Positions 49,321 through 57,776 of a stretch of 64,000 nucleotides of DNA are shown piece by piece. The stretch spans positions 248,001 through 312,000 of the forward strand of contig NZ_AP019373.1 in NCBI RefSeq assembly GCF_004323595.1, read 5' to 3'. The notes beneath the pieces are model-generated. The model did no database searches. It worked only from the letters and a program-made list of their open reading frames with translations, and had not been told where the DNA came from. The position numbers and the translations under genes are program-made. Each line of letters opens with the position of its first letter. Positions within the stretch are counted from its first letter, which is position 1. Source of the stretch: Sulfuricystis thermophila (lineage in GTDB: Bacteria; Pseudomonadota; Gammaproteobacteria; Burkholderiales; Rhodocyclaceae).

Positions 49321-52300
49321 TCGGGCCGAACCTCTCCGAATGGTCGATCCAGCATCGCTCGATGGTGCTCTACCTGATCATCGTCCTGATGATCGGCGGC
49401 GCGCTGGCCTTCCTCAAGCTCGGCCGCGCCGAGGATCCCGATTTCACTTTCAAGGTGATGGTAGTAAGGACGCTGTGGCCTGGTGCGACGGCGCAGGAAG
49501 TCGAAACCGAGCTCACCGAGCGGCTGGAAAGAAAGCTGCAGGAAACGCCCTGGATCGACATCCTCAAATCCGCCTCGCGTCCCGGCGAGTCGTTGATCTT
49601 CTTGCAGCTCAAGGATTACACGCCGAAGGCCGAGGTGCCGCAGGCCTGGCGGGTGGTGAGAAACAAGCTCGACGACATCCGCCCGACCTTGCCGGCAGGC
49701 GTGCGCGGGCCATATCCGAATGACGAATTCGGCGATGTCTATGTGAATATCTATGCCCTGACCGGCGACGGCTACGACTTTGCCGAACTACGCCGCGTGG
49801 CGATGGATATCCAGAAGGCGCTGCGCAATCTGCCCGACGTCAAGAAAGTGGATCTGTTGGGTGTGCAGGACGAGAAGATCTACCTCGACATGGCGCCGCG
49901 GCGCTTGATGGCGCTGGGACTGACGCCAGCGATGGTGGCCAATGCGCTGGCGCAGCAAAACGCCGTGCAGCCGGCCGGTTTCATCGAGACCGCGTCCGAC
50001 CGCGTGCGCCTGCGCGTCACCGGCGCCTTCGCCACGGTGGCAGCGATTCGCGACACCGATCTGGTCATCGGCGGACGTCACCTGCGCTTAGGCGATCTCG
50101 CCGAAGTCTCGCGCGGCTATGCCGAGCCGCCCAATCCAAAGATGCGCGTCGATGGCAAGGACGCCATCGGCATCGCGGTGGTGATGGCCAAAGGCGGCGA
50201 TGTGATCGCGCTCGGCCGCGCTTTAGAGGTCGAGATCGACCGGCAGATCCGGGCGCTGCCGCTGGGGCTCGCAGTGACGACGATCGCCAATCAGCCGGAT
50301 GTGGTGCGCGTCTCGCTCGATCTGTTCCAGGATTCGCTGATCGAGGCGCTGGTGATCGTGCTCGGGGTGAGCTTTCTCTCGTTGGGGGTGCGCACCGGCA
50401 TGGTGGTGGCGCTGTCGATACCGCTGGTGCTCGCCATCACCTTTTTGCTGATGAAAGCCTTCGGCATCGATCTGCACCGCATTTCGCTCGGCGCCTTGAT
50501 CATCGCGCTGGGCTTGTTGGTCGATGATGCGATCATCGCCGTCGAGATGATGGTGGTGAAGATCGAGGAGGGATGGGAGAAGGCCAAGGCCGCCACGTTT
50601 GCCTACACCTCGACGGCGTTTCCGATGCTCACCGGCACCCTGATCACCGCGGCGGCCTTCACGCCGGTGGGCTTCGCCCGTTCGGCGGCTGGCGAATATG
50701 CCTTCGCGATTTTCGGCGTGACGGCCATCGCGCTGCTCGTCTCCTGGATCACGGCGGTCATTTTCACACCCTACATCGGCTTCAAGATCCTCGATGAGCA
50801 GGCTTTGCGCAAAAAATTCCATCAAACGCATCATGGCGACATTTACGATACGCCGTTCTATCGCCGCTTCCGGGCGCTGGTGGCGTGGTGCCTGCGCCGC
50901 CGCTTCCTGGTCATTGGGCTGACCTTGTTGGCCTTCGTCGGCGGGCTGTTGCTGTTCAAGTTCGGCGTGCAGCACCAGTTCTTCCCACCCTCCAACCGCA
51001 GCGAGCTGATCGTCGATCTGTGGCTGCCGCAAGGGGCATCGCTCAAGGCGACCGAACATGAGGTCAAGCGTGTCGAGCAGCTTTTGGCCGGAGACGAGCT
51101 GAAGGACAAGCTGGTGAATGTCTCGGCCTACATCGGCAACGGCGCGCCGCGCTTCTATCTGCCGCTCGATCAGCAGTTGTTCAATGACAACTTCGGTCAG
51201 CTCGTCGTCGTCACCAAGGATTTCGCTGCCCGCGAGGCGGTGCGGCGCGCCCTGCTCGCAGAGTTTGCGGCCCCCGACGGCCGCTGGAGCCATCTGCGCA
51301 CCCGCGTGCAGCGGCTGGAAAACGGCCCGCCGGTCGGTTATCCGGTGGTGTTCCGGGTCAGCGGCGAAGACCTCGAAACCCTGCGCGGCATCGCTCAGGA
51401 GGTGGCGGGCGTGATGCGCGCCAACGCCCATCTCACCAATGTGAATCTGGACTGGAACGAAAAGGTCAAAAGCGTGCGCGTGGTGATCGACCAGGATCGC
51501 GCGCGGCAGCTGGGTGTGTCGAGCCAGGAAGTCGCTCAGGCGCTCGAGGCGCAACAGCAGGGCATCGTCCTCACCCAATACCGCGAAGGCGATCAACTGA
51601 TCGACATCGTCTGGCGGGCCGATGCTTCCGAACGCGGCCGGCTCGATCGCCTTGCCGATCTGCCGGTGCCGACGCTTGCCGGCAAGTGGATTCCGCTCGC
51701 CCAGGTGGCGCGCCTGGAACCCGCCCTCGAAGAGGGCATCATCTGGCGGCGCAACCGCCTGCCGACCATCCAGGTGCGCGGCGATCTCGCCAATGACCAG
51801 GTCACCGCGCCGACGGTGTCGCTGCAGATCGACCCGCAGCTCGACGAGATTCGCCGCCGCCTGCCGCCCGGCTACCACATCGAGGTCGGCGGCACCATCG
51901 AGGAGTCGGCGAAGAACGAAAAGGCGTTGGAAGCCGTCGTGCCCATGATGATCGTCGCCGTGATCACCCTCTTGATGGTGCAGCTGCAGAGCATGAAGCG
52001 CACGCTGCTCGCCTTGCTCACTGCCCCATTGGGTTTGATCGGCGTGGCCCTCGCCCTTTTCATGCTCGCCAAGCCGTTTGGTTTCGTCGCCAATCTCGGG
52101 GTGATTGCGCTCTTCGGCATGATCCTGCGCAACAGCGTGATCCTGCTCGACCAGATCGATCGCGACGAGAAGGCCGGCAAGAGCCCTTGGGAGGCGATCG
52201 TCGGCTCGGCGGTGCGGCGTTTCCGGCCGATCATGCTCACCGCCGCCGCGGCGGTGCTGGCGATGATTCCGCTCTCGCGGCAGATCTTCTGGGGGCCGAT

Positions 52301-52403
52301 GGCGGTGGCGATCATGGGCGGGCTGATCGTCGCCACCGTCTTGACCTTGCTCTTCCTGCCGGCGCTGTATGCGGCGGTCTATCGGGTCCGGGAGCCGCAG
52401 TAG
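49317..52403 (+). CDS. RND efflux permease, second system
   Basis: A 1028-residue intact inner-membrane pump of the AcrB/MdtB superfamily. It has 12 membrane segments, two large periplasmic loops, and TM4 with GLLVDDAIIAVEMMVV, the proton-relay aspartate pair. RND pumps use the proton gradient to expel drugs, metals or metabolites. The substrate is not determined. ATGA overlap with its adaptor. Confidence 0.94.
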   Translation: MIGPNLSEWSIQHRSMVLYLIIVLMIGGALAFLKLGRAEDPDFTFKVMVVRTLWPGATAQEVETELTERLERKLQETPWIDILKSASRPGESLIFLQLKDYTPKAEVPQAWRVVRNKLDDIRPTLPAGVRGPYPNDEFGDVYVNIYALTGDGYDFAELRRVAMDIQKALRNLPDVKKVDLLGVQDEKIYLDMAPRRLMALGLTPAMVANALAQQNAVQPAGFIETASDRVRLRVTGAFATVAAIRDTDLVIGGRHLRLGDLAEVSRGYAEPPNPKMRVDGKDAIGIAVVMAKGGDVIALGRALEVEIDRQIRALPLGLAVTTIANQPDVVRVSLDLFQDSLIEALVIVLGVSFLSLGVRTGMVVALSIPLVLAITFLLMKAFGIDLHRISLGALIIALGLLVDDAIIAVEMMVVKIEEGWEKAKAATFAYTSTAFPMLTGTLITAAAFTPVGFARSAAGEYAFAIFGVTAIALLVSWITAVIFTPYIGFKILDEQALRKKFHQTHHGDIYDTPFYRRFRALVAWCLRRRFLVIGLTLLAFVGGLLLFKFGVQHQFFPPSNRSELIVDLWLPQGASLKATEHEVKRVEQLLAGDELKDKLVNVSAYIGNGAPRFYLPLDQQLFNDNFGQLVVVTKDFAAREAVRRALLAEFAAPDGRWSHLRTRVQRLENGPPVGYPVVFRVSGEDLETLRGIAQEVAGVMRANAHLTNVNLDWNEKVKSVRVVIDQDRARQLGVSSQEVAQALEAQQQGIVLTQYREGDQLIDIVWRADASERGRLDRLADLPVPTLAGKWIPLAQVARLEPALEEGIIWRRNRLPTIQVRGDLANDQVTAPTVSLQIDPQLDEIRRRLPPGYHIEVGGTIEESAKNEKALEAVVPMMIVAVITLLMVQLQSMKRTLLALLTAPLGLIGVALALFMLAKPFGFVANLGVIALFGMILRNSVILLDQIDRDEKAGKSPWEAIVGSAVRRFRPIMLTAAAAVLAMIPLSRQIFWGPMAVAIMGGLIVATVLTLLFLPALYAAVYRVREPQ

Positions 52404-52451
52404 AATTGCGCCATTCCGACCCCATTTGATGTGTTTGAGCGGAGACTCACG

Positions 52452-53111
52452 ATGAATTTCGAATCAGCCCGTCATCACATGATCGAACAACAGCTGCGGC
52501 CGTGGTGCATCACCGACCCGGAGGTGATCGAGCAGCTCTACGCCGACCGGCGCGAGAATTTCGTTCCGGAAGCCTATCGTGCGCTGGCCTTCGCCGATGT
52601 CGAGATTCCCCTCGGCCATGGCGCGACCATGCTGCCGCCCAAGCTCGAAGGGCGCATCCTCCAGGCGCTGGCCGGCATGCCGCTGCGGCGCGTGCTCGAA
52701 GTCGGCGCCGGTTCCGGCCACATGGCCGCCTTGTTGGCGCAACGCGCCCAGGAAGTTTGGACCATCGAGATCGAGCCGGCGCTCGCCGATCTGGCGCGCA
52801 CCAATCTCGCCAACGCCGAAATCGACAACGTGCATGTCGAAACCGGCGACGGCCTGGCCGGTTTGCGCGATCAGGCCCCTTTCGACGCGATCGTCCTCTC
52901 GGGCGGGGTGCGCGAAATTCCACGCCTGCTCATCGACCAGCTCGCCGAGGGCGGCCGCCTGGTGGCCTTCGTGCCGTTGCCCGGCCAAGAACCGCTGATG
53001 GCGCTGCGCGTCGTCAAACGGTTGTCGGGTGGGGCCTTTTCGAGCGAGGACCTGCTCGAGACCATCGTGCCGATGCTGCGTCAGCCAGCGGCCAAACAAT
53101 TCATCTTCTGA
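52452..53111 (+). CDS. Protein-L-isoaspartate O-methyltransferase family protein
   Basis: A 219-residue SAM methyltransferase. Motif I is VLEVGAGSGHMAALLA (about residue 82), with the N-terminal ITDPEVIEQLYADRRENFVPE and DVEIPLGHGATMLPP patterns of PCMT. The substrate-loop sequence differs from the E. coli Pcm form, so repair activity is likely but not certain. A GGAG site precedes ATG 52452. In betaproteobacteria this gene often precedes a rhodanese gene and tolC, as here. Confidence 0.88.
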   Translation: MNFESARHHMIEQQLRPWCITDPEVIEQLYADRRENFVPEAYRALAFADVEIPLGHGATMLPPKLEGRILQALAGMPLRRVLEVGAGSGHMAALLAQRAQEVWTIEIEPALADLARTNLANAEIDNVHVETGDGLAGLRDQAPFDAIVLSGGVREIPRLLIDQLAEGGRLVAFVPLPGQEPLMALRVVKRLSGGAFSSEDLLETIVPMLRQPAAKQFIF

Positions 53112-53113
53112 CC

Positions 53114-53437
53114 ATGAAACAAATGACCGCCACACAGCTCAAAGCGTGGCTCGACGACCCCCAGCGCCCAAAGCCTGTCCTGCTCGATGTGCGCGAGCCT
53201 TGGGAGTTCGATGTCGTGCATATTCCGGGGGCCAAGCTGATGCCGATGCGTTCGGTGCCGGCACGTTACCTGGAGCTCGACCGCGACGCCGAAACCGTGG
53301 TGATCTGCCACCACGGCGCGCGCAGCTACCAGGTGGCGATGTTTCTCGAGCACCAGGGCTTTTCCAACATCATCAACCTTTACGGCGGGATGGCGGCGTG
53401 GTCGCGTGACGTCGATCCGTCCGCGCCCACCTACTGA
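53114..53437 (+). CDS. Rhodanese-like domain protein
   Basis: A 107-residue single rhodanese domain: PVLLDVREPWEFDVVHIPGA and the active-site loop VVICHHGARS with Cys near residue 70. It would transfer sulfur or act as a phosphatase-like domain. There is no signal peptide. It starts two bases after the upstream stop, and tolC follows after 29 bases. Confidence 0.9.
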   Translation: MKQMTATQLKAWLDDPQRPKPVLLDVREPWEFDVVHIPGAKLMPMRSVPARYLELDRDAETVVICHHGARSYQVAMFLEHQGFSNIINLYGGMAAWSRDVDPSAPTY

Positions 53438-53466
53438 ATCTTCATCCAGCATCTTCGGAGCCTGTC

Positions 53467-54792
53467 ATGTCGTCTTCCCTGAAACTCCTCGTCGCCCTTG
53501 CCTTCTCGGGAAGCGCCCTCATCGCCCAGGCAGCCGATCTGCTGCAGGTCTACCGTGACGCCACCGCCTGGGATGCGCAGTATGCCGCGGCGCGCGCCGC
53601 GCGCGATGCCGGCCTGGAAAAGCTGCCGCAGGGCAGGGCCGGCCTGCTGCCGAGCATCGGCTTGTCGGCCAATACGACCTGGAACGAAAGCGATACCACC
53701 TTGCGCGCCACCGGCACGACGGTCTCGCGCAACTACAACAGCAACGGCTGGAATGTGAGCCTGTCGCAGCCTCTGTTCCGCTGGCAGAACTGGGTGGGTT
53801 ACAAGCAGGCCGAGCTGGCTGCCGCGCTGGCCGAGGTGCAATTCGTCCAGGCCAGTCAAGACCTGATCGTGCGCGTCGCCCAGGCGTATTTCGACGTGCT
53901 GCTCGCCCAGGAGACGCTCGCGACCGCACAGGCGCAGAAAGCGGCCATCGCCGAACAGCTCGAAGCGGCCAAGAAGAGTTTCGAGGTCGGCTCGGCGACG
54001 ATCACCGATACGCATGAAGCGCAGGCGCGCTATGACTTGGCGATGGCGGCCGAGATCGCCGCCGAGAACGATCTGGCCGTCAAACGGCAGGCGCTGCGCA
54101 CGCTGACCGGCAAGGAGCCCGAGACGCTCAAAGGCTTGCGCTCTGGGGTGCAAATCGACCCACCCCAGCCAGCCGATCCCGCCCAGTGGGTGTCGCAGGC
54201 GGAAACCGGCAATCTGGCCGTGCAGCTCGCGCAGAGCAATTTTGAAATCACCAGCCGCGAAATCGAAAAACAGCGCGCCGGCCATTACCCGACACTCGAT
54301 CTGGTGGCAACGTATGGCAAGAGCGGCAGCGGCTTCAGCTCCTCTGCCGGCGGTGGGGTGGATGTCAAGAGCAGCACCATCGGTCTGCAGCTCGCATTGC
54401 CGATCTATGCCGGCGGTGCGGTGAGCTCGCGTGAGCGCGAGGCGGCAGCCTTGAGCGAGAAGGCGCGCGCCGAGCTCGACAATGCCCGGCGGCAGGCGGC
54501 GCTTGCCGCGCGCCAGGCGTATCTTGGCGTGAGCTCCGGCCTGGCCCAGGTCAAGGCGCTCGAAGCGGGGGTGGCTTCCTCGCAGCTCGCCCTCGAATCG
54601 AACAAGCTCGGCTATGAAGTCGGTGTGCGCATCAACATCGATGTGCTGAACGCCCAGAGCCAGCTCTTTGACACGAAGCAGAAACTCGCCAAGGCGCGGC
54701 TCGACACGTTGATCGCCCAGCTCAAGCTCAAAGCCGCCGCCGGCACGCTCTCCGAAGCCGATCTCGCGGCGATCAACGCCTTGCTCGAATGA
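53467..54792 (+). CDS. tolC: TolC-family outer-membrane efflux channel
   Basis: A 441-residue protein with signal MSSSLKLLVALAFSGSALIAQA and two OEP repeats of long helices (about 40-215 and 235-430), as in TolC. Barrel strands include GLSANTTWNESDTTLRATG and LDLVATYGKSGSGF. It would complete the tripartite pumps encoded upstream. The helical core lacks cysteine, as is usual. Confidence 0.93.
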   Translation: MSSSLKLLVALAFSGSALIAQAADLLQVYRDATAWDAQYAAARAARDAGLEKLPQGRAGLLPSIGLSANTTWNESDTTLRATGTTVSRNYNSNGWNVSLSQPLFRWQNWVGYKQAELAAALAEVQFVQASQDLIVRVAQAYFDVLLAQETLATAQAQKAAIAEQLEAAKKSFEVGSATITDTHEAQARYDLAMAAEIAAENDLAVKRQALRTLTGKEPETLKGLRSGVQIDPPQPADPAQWVSQAETGNLAVQLAQSNFEITSREIEKQRAGHYPTLDLVATYGKSGSGFSSSAGGGVDVKSSTIGLQLALPIYAGGAVSSREREAAALSEKARAELDNARRQAALAARQAYLGVSSGLAQVKALEAGVASSQLALESNKLGYEVGVRINIDVLNAQSQLFDTKQKLAKARLDTLIAQLKLKAAAGTLSEADLAAINALLE

Positions 54793-54811
54793 CTGTCCAG
54801 GAGGTGCGACG

Positions 54812-55381
54812 ATGCTGAGCCGCAAACTCGAAGTCATCAGCCCCGAAGAATATCTGCGCTTCGAAGCGCAAAGCCCCGTGCGGCACGAATACGTCAATGG
54901 CCAGATTTTTGCGATGACCGGCGCGAGCATTCGCCACAACTTGATCGCCGGCAGCATCTACGCCGCCTTGCGCAGCCATCTCAAAACCTCTCCCTGCCGC
55001 GTGATGATCGAAGGCGTCAAGCTTCATGTCGCGCGCGACAACGCCTACTACTACCCGGACGTGATGGTGAGCTGCGACCCGAAGCTGGAGAAACTCACTG
55101 CCAACGACATGGTGGTCGATCAGCCGAGCGTCATCGTCGAAGTGCTCTCCGAGTCGACCGCCGGCATCGACCGGCGCGAGAAGATGAGCGCTTATCGCAA
55201 GCTGGCCAGCCTCAAGGAGTATGTGCTCGTCGAGCAGGATCGGCGTCAGGTCGAAGTGTTCCGTCGCATCGGCGACGTCGGCTGGGAGCAGCTCCAGCTC
55301 GACGGCAGCGACGTGCTGGAGCTCGCCAGCCTCGAATTTCGTCTGCCGCTCGATGAAATTTACGAAGGCACTGGCCTGTAA
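54812..55381 (+). CDS. Uma2-family putative restriction-like endonuclease
   Basis: A 189-residue PD-(D/E)xK-fold protein: RHEYVNGQIFAMTGASIRHN at the N-terminus, YYPDVMVSCD and VIVEVLSEST holding the acidic active-site residues, and RREKMSAYRKLASLKEYVLVEQD. Uma2 genes are scattered, often in many copies, and of unknown role. The stop TAA is part of the GTAA duplication that flanks the MITE-like element. Confidence 0.9.
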   Translation: MLSRKLEVISPEEYLRFEAQSPVRHEYVNGQIFAMTGASIRHNLIAGSIYAALRSHLKTSPCRVMIEGVKLHVARDNAYYYPDVMVSCDPKLEKLTANDMVVDQPSVIVEVLSESTAGIDRREKMSAYRKLASLKEYVLVEQDRRQVEVFRRIGDVGWEQLQLDGSDVLELASLEFRLPLDEIYEGTGL

Positions 55382-55556
55382 GGAAACACTGAATAAGTCT
55401 GCTGCGCGGTCGGATGGCTTCGTTGCGCTAGGAAGGGGGAGGGGCCCTTTCCTTCCCTCCATGTCGGATGCTCGCCTATCGAGTTGATATGTCTCGCATC
55501 CTGCGCTCCGGGCGCCTTGCCCTCCGACCGCTCGCGACGACTTCTTCAGTATTTCC
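55382..55556. mobile_element. MITE-like element, 175 bp, with terminal inverted repeats and GTAA duplication
   Basis: The left end starts GGAAACACTGAATAAGTC (55382-55399). The right end, read on the minus strand, starts GGAAATACTGAAGAAGTC (55556-55539). That is 16 of 18 bases identical, and both continue into GCGGTCGGA. GTAA flanks both sides (55378-55381 and 55557-55560). It is too short for a transposase, so a full-length relative elsewhere would have to move it. The ends faintly recall IS5-type termini. The 3' end of waaA lies inside. Confidence 0.8.
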
Positions 55557-56798
55557 GTAACGCTCGATCAGCGCCAAGGTCTTCGCCGTCGCCCCGCGAT
55601 GCCGGGCGGCAAACTTTCGCCCAGCCTCGCCCATCCTGCGGCGCGCCGCTTCATCCGCCAGCAGCGTCAGCGCTTGCGCGACGAGTTCAGCCGCATCGCG
55701 AACCTGCCGCGCCGCCCCGGCTGCGAGCGCCCCGCGCGCGGCTTCGGCGAAATTGAAGGTCGAAGGCCCGATCAGCACCGGCGTGCCTTGGCTGCATGCC
55801 TCGATCAGGTTCTGGCAGCCGTAGTCGAGCAGACTGCCGCCGACGAAGGCGACCCCGTTGTCCTGTGCGGCGGCATAGTAGGCGAACAGCTCGCCCAGGC
55901 TGTCGCCGAGCCAGACCTGCATTTCCGGCGCGATGGGGCGATTTTCCGAGCGTCGCTGCAGTGTCAGTCCGCGCGCTTCGATCAGCTTGGCCACCTCGTC
56001 GAAACGCTGCGGATGGCGTGGCACGATGACGAGGAGTGCCGTCCGCTGAGCGCCGACTTTCAGCCAGGCATCAAGGATCATGGCTTCCTCGCCTTCCCGC
56101 GTGCTCGCGCACAGGAACACCGCTCGCTCGCCGATCAGCGCCCGGAAATCGGGCAGATCGTCGACAGGGGTGACATCGAACTTGAGATTGCCGAACACCT
56201 CGACGGCCGGCGCTCCCAGTTTGCGCAGACGCCGGGCGTCGTCTTCTCCCTGTGCGGCGATCGCCGCCAGCCCCGCGAGTGTTGCGCGCGTCAGGCGGGG
56301 AAAACGTGCATAGCGCCGCGCCGATTTCTCGGAGAGCCGCGCATTGACGAGCAGCAAAGGAATGCCGGCATCGCGGCAGGCCGCGACCAGATTCGGCCAG
56401 AGCTCGGTCTCCAGCACGATGCCGAGCGTCGGGCGGAAATGGGCGAGGAAGCGGCGCATCGCCCAGGGCAGGTCGTAGGGCAGATAGACGTGCTCGACCG
56501 CATCGCCGAATAACGCTTTGGAAGTCGCGCGACCGGTCGGGGTCATATGGCTGATGAGGATGCGATGGCCAGGATAGCGGGCGCGCAGCGCGGCGACGAG
56601 CGGCTGGGCGGCGCGGGTCTCACCCACCGAGACCGCATGGAGCCACAAAGTCGGCGTAGGCAGAGCGGCACGAAAGACGCCGAAGCGCTCACCCCAATGG
56701 CGCAGGTATTGCGGCTGCCGTCGCGCGCGCCAGAGAAGATGCAGCAGCGCCCACGGCAGCAGCAGATGGAGGGCGAGGGTGTAGAAAAAGCGCGTCAT
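55476..56798 (-). CDS. waaA: 3-deoxy-D-manno-octulosonic acid transferase
   Basis: A 440-residue glycosyltransferase that attaches Kdo to lipid A at the inner membrane. An N-terminal membrane anchor (FYTLALHLLLPWALLHLLW), the HAVSVGETRAAQPL loop, LETELWPN and FVGGSLLDYGCQN are seen. The last 26 or so residues (NTEEVVASGRRARRPERR onward) are encoded by the MITE-like element and have no family counterpart. Repeat copies 12 and 13 also lie in this gene. It overlaps waaC (TGATG). Confidence 0.93.
   Translation of the reverse strand: MTRFFYTLALHLLLPWALLHLLWRARRQPQYLRHWGERFGVFRAALPTPTLWLHAVSVGETRAAQPLVAALRARYPGHRILISHMTPTGRATSKALFGDAVEHVYLPYDLPWAMRRFLAHFRPTLGIVLETELWPNLVAACRDAGIPLLLVNARLSEKSARRYARFPRLTRATLAGLAAIAAQGEDDARRLRKLGAPAVEVFGNLKFDVTPVDDLPDFRALIGERAVFLCASTREGEEAMILDAWLKVGAQRTALLVIVPRHPQRFDEVAKLIEARGLTLQRRSENRPIAPEMQVWLGDSLGELFAYYAAAQDNGVAFVGGSLLDYGCQNLIEACSQGTPVLIGPSTFNFAEAARGALAAGAARQVRDAAELVAQALTLLADEAARRRMGEAGRKFAARHRGATAKTLALIERYGNTEEVVASGRRARRPERRMRDISTR
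56035..56060 (-). repeat. Interspersed 26-bp repeat, copy 12
   Basis: 5 mismatches, four in the middle block. It is read in waaA as KVGAQRTAL, before LVIVPRHPQRF. Confidence 0.7.
56647..56672 (+). repeat. Interspersed 26-bp repeat, copy 13 (divergent)
   Basis: 5 mismatches, in the middle and the adjoining ends of both blocks. It lies opposite to waaA, which reads it as RAALPTPTL just before the conserved HAVSVGE. Weaker than the others. Confidence 0.45.
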
Positions 56799-57766
56799 CA
56801 GCCGAGCAGCTCGAGTGCGGCGTGCACCACTTCGGCCGACGTCGGCGCCTGTTTCGGCCCGCCCAGATTGCGGTGCGGCGCCGTGCCGAGCACGCCGGTG
56901 AGCCTTGGGTCGGAGGCGCAATAAATCGCCAGCGTGGGCCGTCCCAAGGCAGCGGCCAGATGCACGAGGCCCGTATCGACGCCGACGACCAGCTTCGCCC
57001 CCGCCAACAGCCCGGCCAGCTCGGTCAGATTCATCGCCGGCGCGGCGATCGCCCTTCCTAACTGCTGCGCGAGCCGGCCGGCGCGCGCACGCTCGGCATC
57101 CGAGCCCCCGGGGAGCACGCAGCGCAGACCGGTGGCGATCAGCGCACTGCCCAGCGCGCGCCAGTCGTCTTCCGGCCATTCCTTGTCGGCGCGGCTGGTG
57201 GCAGTGAGCAGCACCGCATAATCCCCACGCGGCAGCCAGGCCGCTTTCAATGACGGCGCGGCGATCCCATAGTCGAGCGGCAGATCATCCAGCCGGTAAC
57301 CCAACGCGCCAGCGGCCAGTAGCCGGTTGCGCGTCACGGCATGCAGATCGCGCGGCACCTCGACCGCGACATCGTAGGCAAGCGCTGCCACAGCCTCGCG
57401 CGGCGAGGCAAAGCCATACTTCTTGCCACGCGCCAGCGCCGTCAGCAATGCGCTCTTCACCAGCCCCTGCGTGTCGACCACCCCATCGTAAGCGGCAAAC
57501 TCTGTGCTTCCAGGACGGCACACCGCGCGTCGATAGGCCATGAACTCACGCCAGCTCTGCGCGGCAAACGGCGCTTTCCGCCAGCGTCGCACCGCCACCG
57601 GAATCACGCCGCTCACCGCCGGATGCAGGCGCGGAATCTCGGCGAAACTCTCTTCCACCACCCAATCGATCTCGGCCTGCGGCAGCGCGCGGCGAATGTC
57701 GCTCACCACCGGCAGATTGTGGATCACGTCGCCGAGCGACGAGGTCTTGACGAGGAGGAGGCGCAT
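56798..57766 (-). CDS. waaC: Lipopolysaccharide heptosyltransferase I
   Basis: A 322-residue GT9 enzyme that adds the first heptose to Kdo2-lipid A. Features are LLVKTSSLGDVIHNLPVVSD at the start and VVGVDTGLVHLAAALGRP near the end. Between YRRA and YDGVVDTQGL it holds VCRPGSTEFAA from repeat copy 14, apparently longer than the linker in relatives I remember. ATG 57766; upstream in-frame starts overlap the intergenic space. Confidence 0.93.
   Translation of the reverse strand: MRLLLVKTSSLGDVIHNLPVVSDIRRALPQAEIDWVVEESFAEIPRLHPAVSGVIPVAVRRWRKAPFAAQSWREFMAYRRAVCRPGSTEFAAYDGVVDTQGLVKSALLTALARGKKYGFASPREAVAALAYDVAVEVPRDLHAVTRNRLLAAGALGYRLDDLPLDYGIAAPSLKAAWLPRGDYAVLLTATSRADKEWPEDDWRALGSALIATGLRCVLPGGSDAERARAGRLAQQLGRAIAAPAMNLTELAGLLAGAKLVVGVDTGLVHLAAALGRPTLAIYCASDPRLTGVLGTAPHRNLGGPKQAPTSAEVVHAALELLG
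57497..57522 (+). repeat. Interspersed 26-bp repeat, copy 14 (variant B)
   Basis: 7 mismatches to the main consensus but only 5 to copy 7, with TGCTTCC and GGACGGCAC shared. It lies opposite to waaC, which reads it as CRPGSTEF; copy 4 gives CRLASAEF in the same frame. Confidence 0.55.
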
Positions 57767-57776
57767 GGCGGCGCGA

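Noticed and set aside
55382-55556. Naming the MITE-like element as a derivative of a specific IS5-family element
   Set aside because: The ends only loosely recall IS5-type termini and no transposase is visible here.
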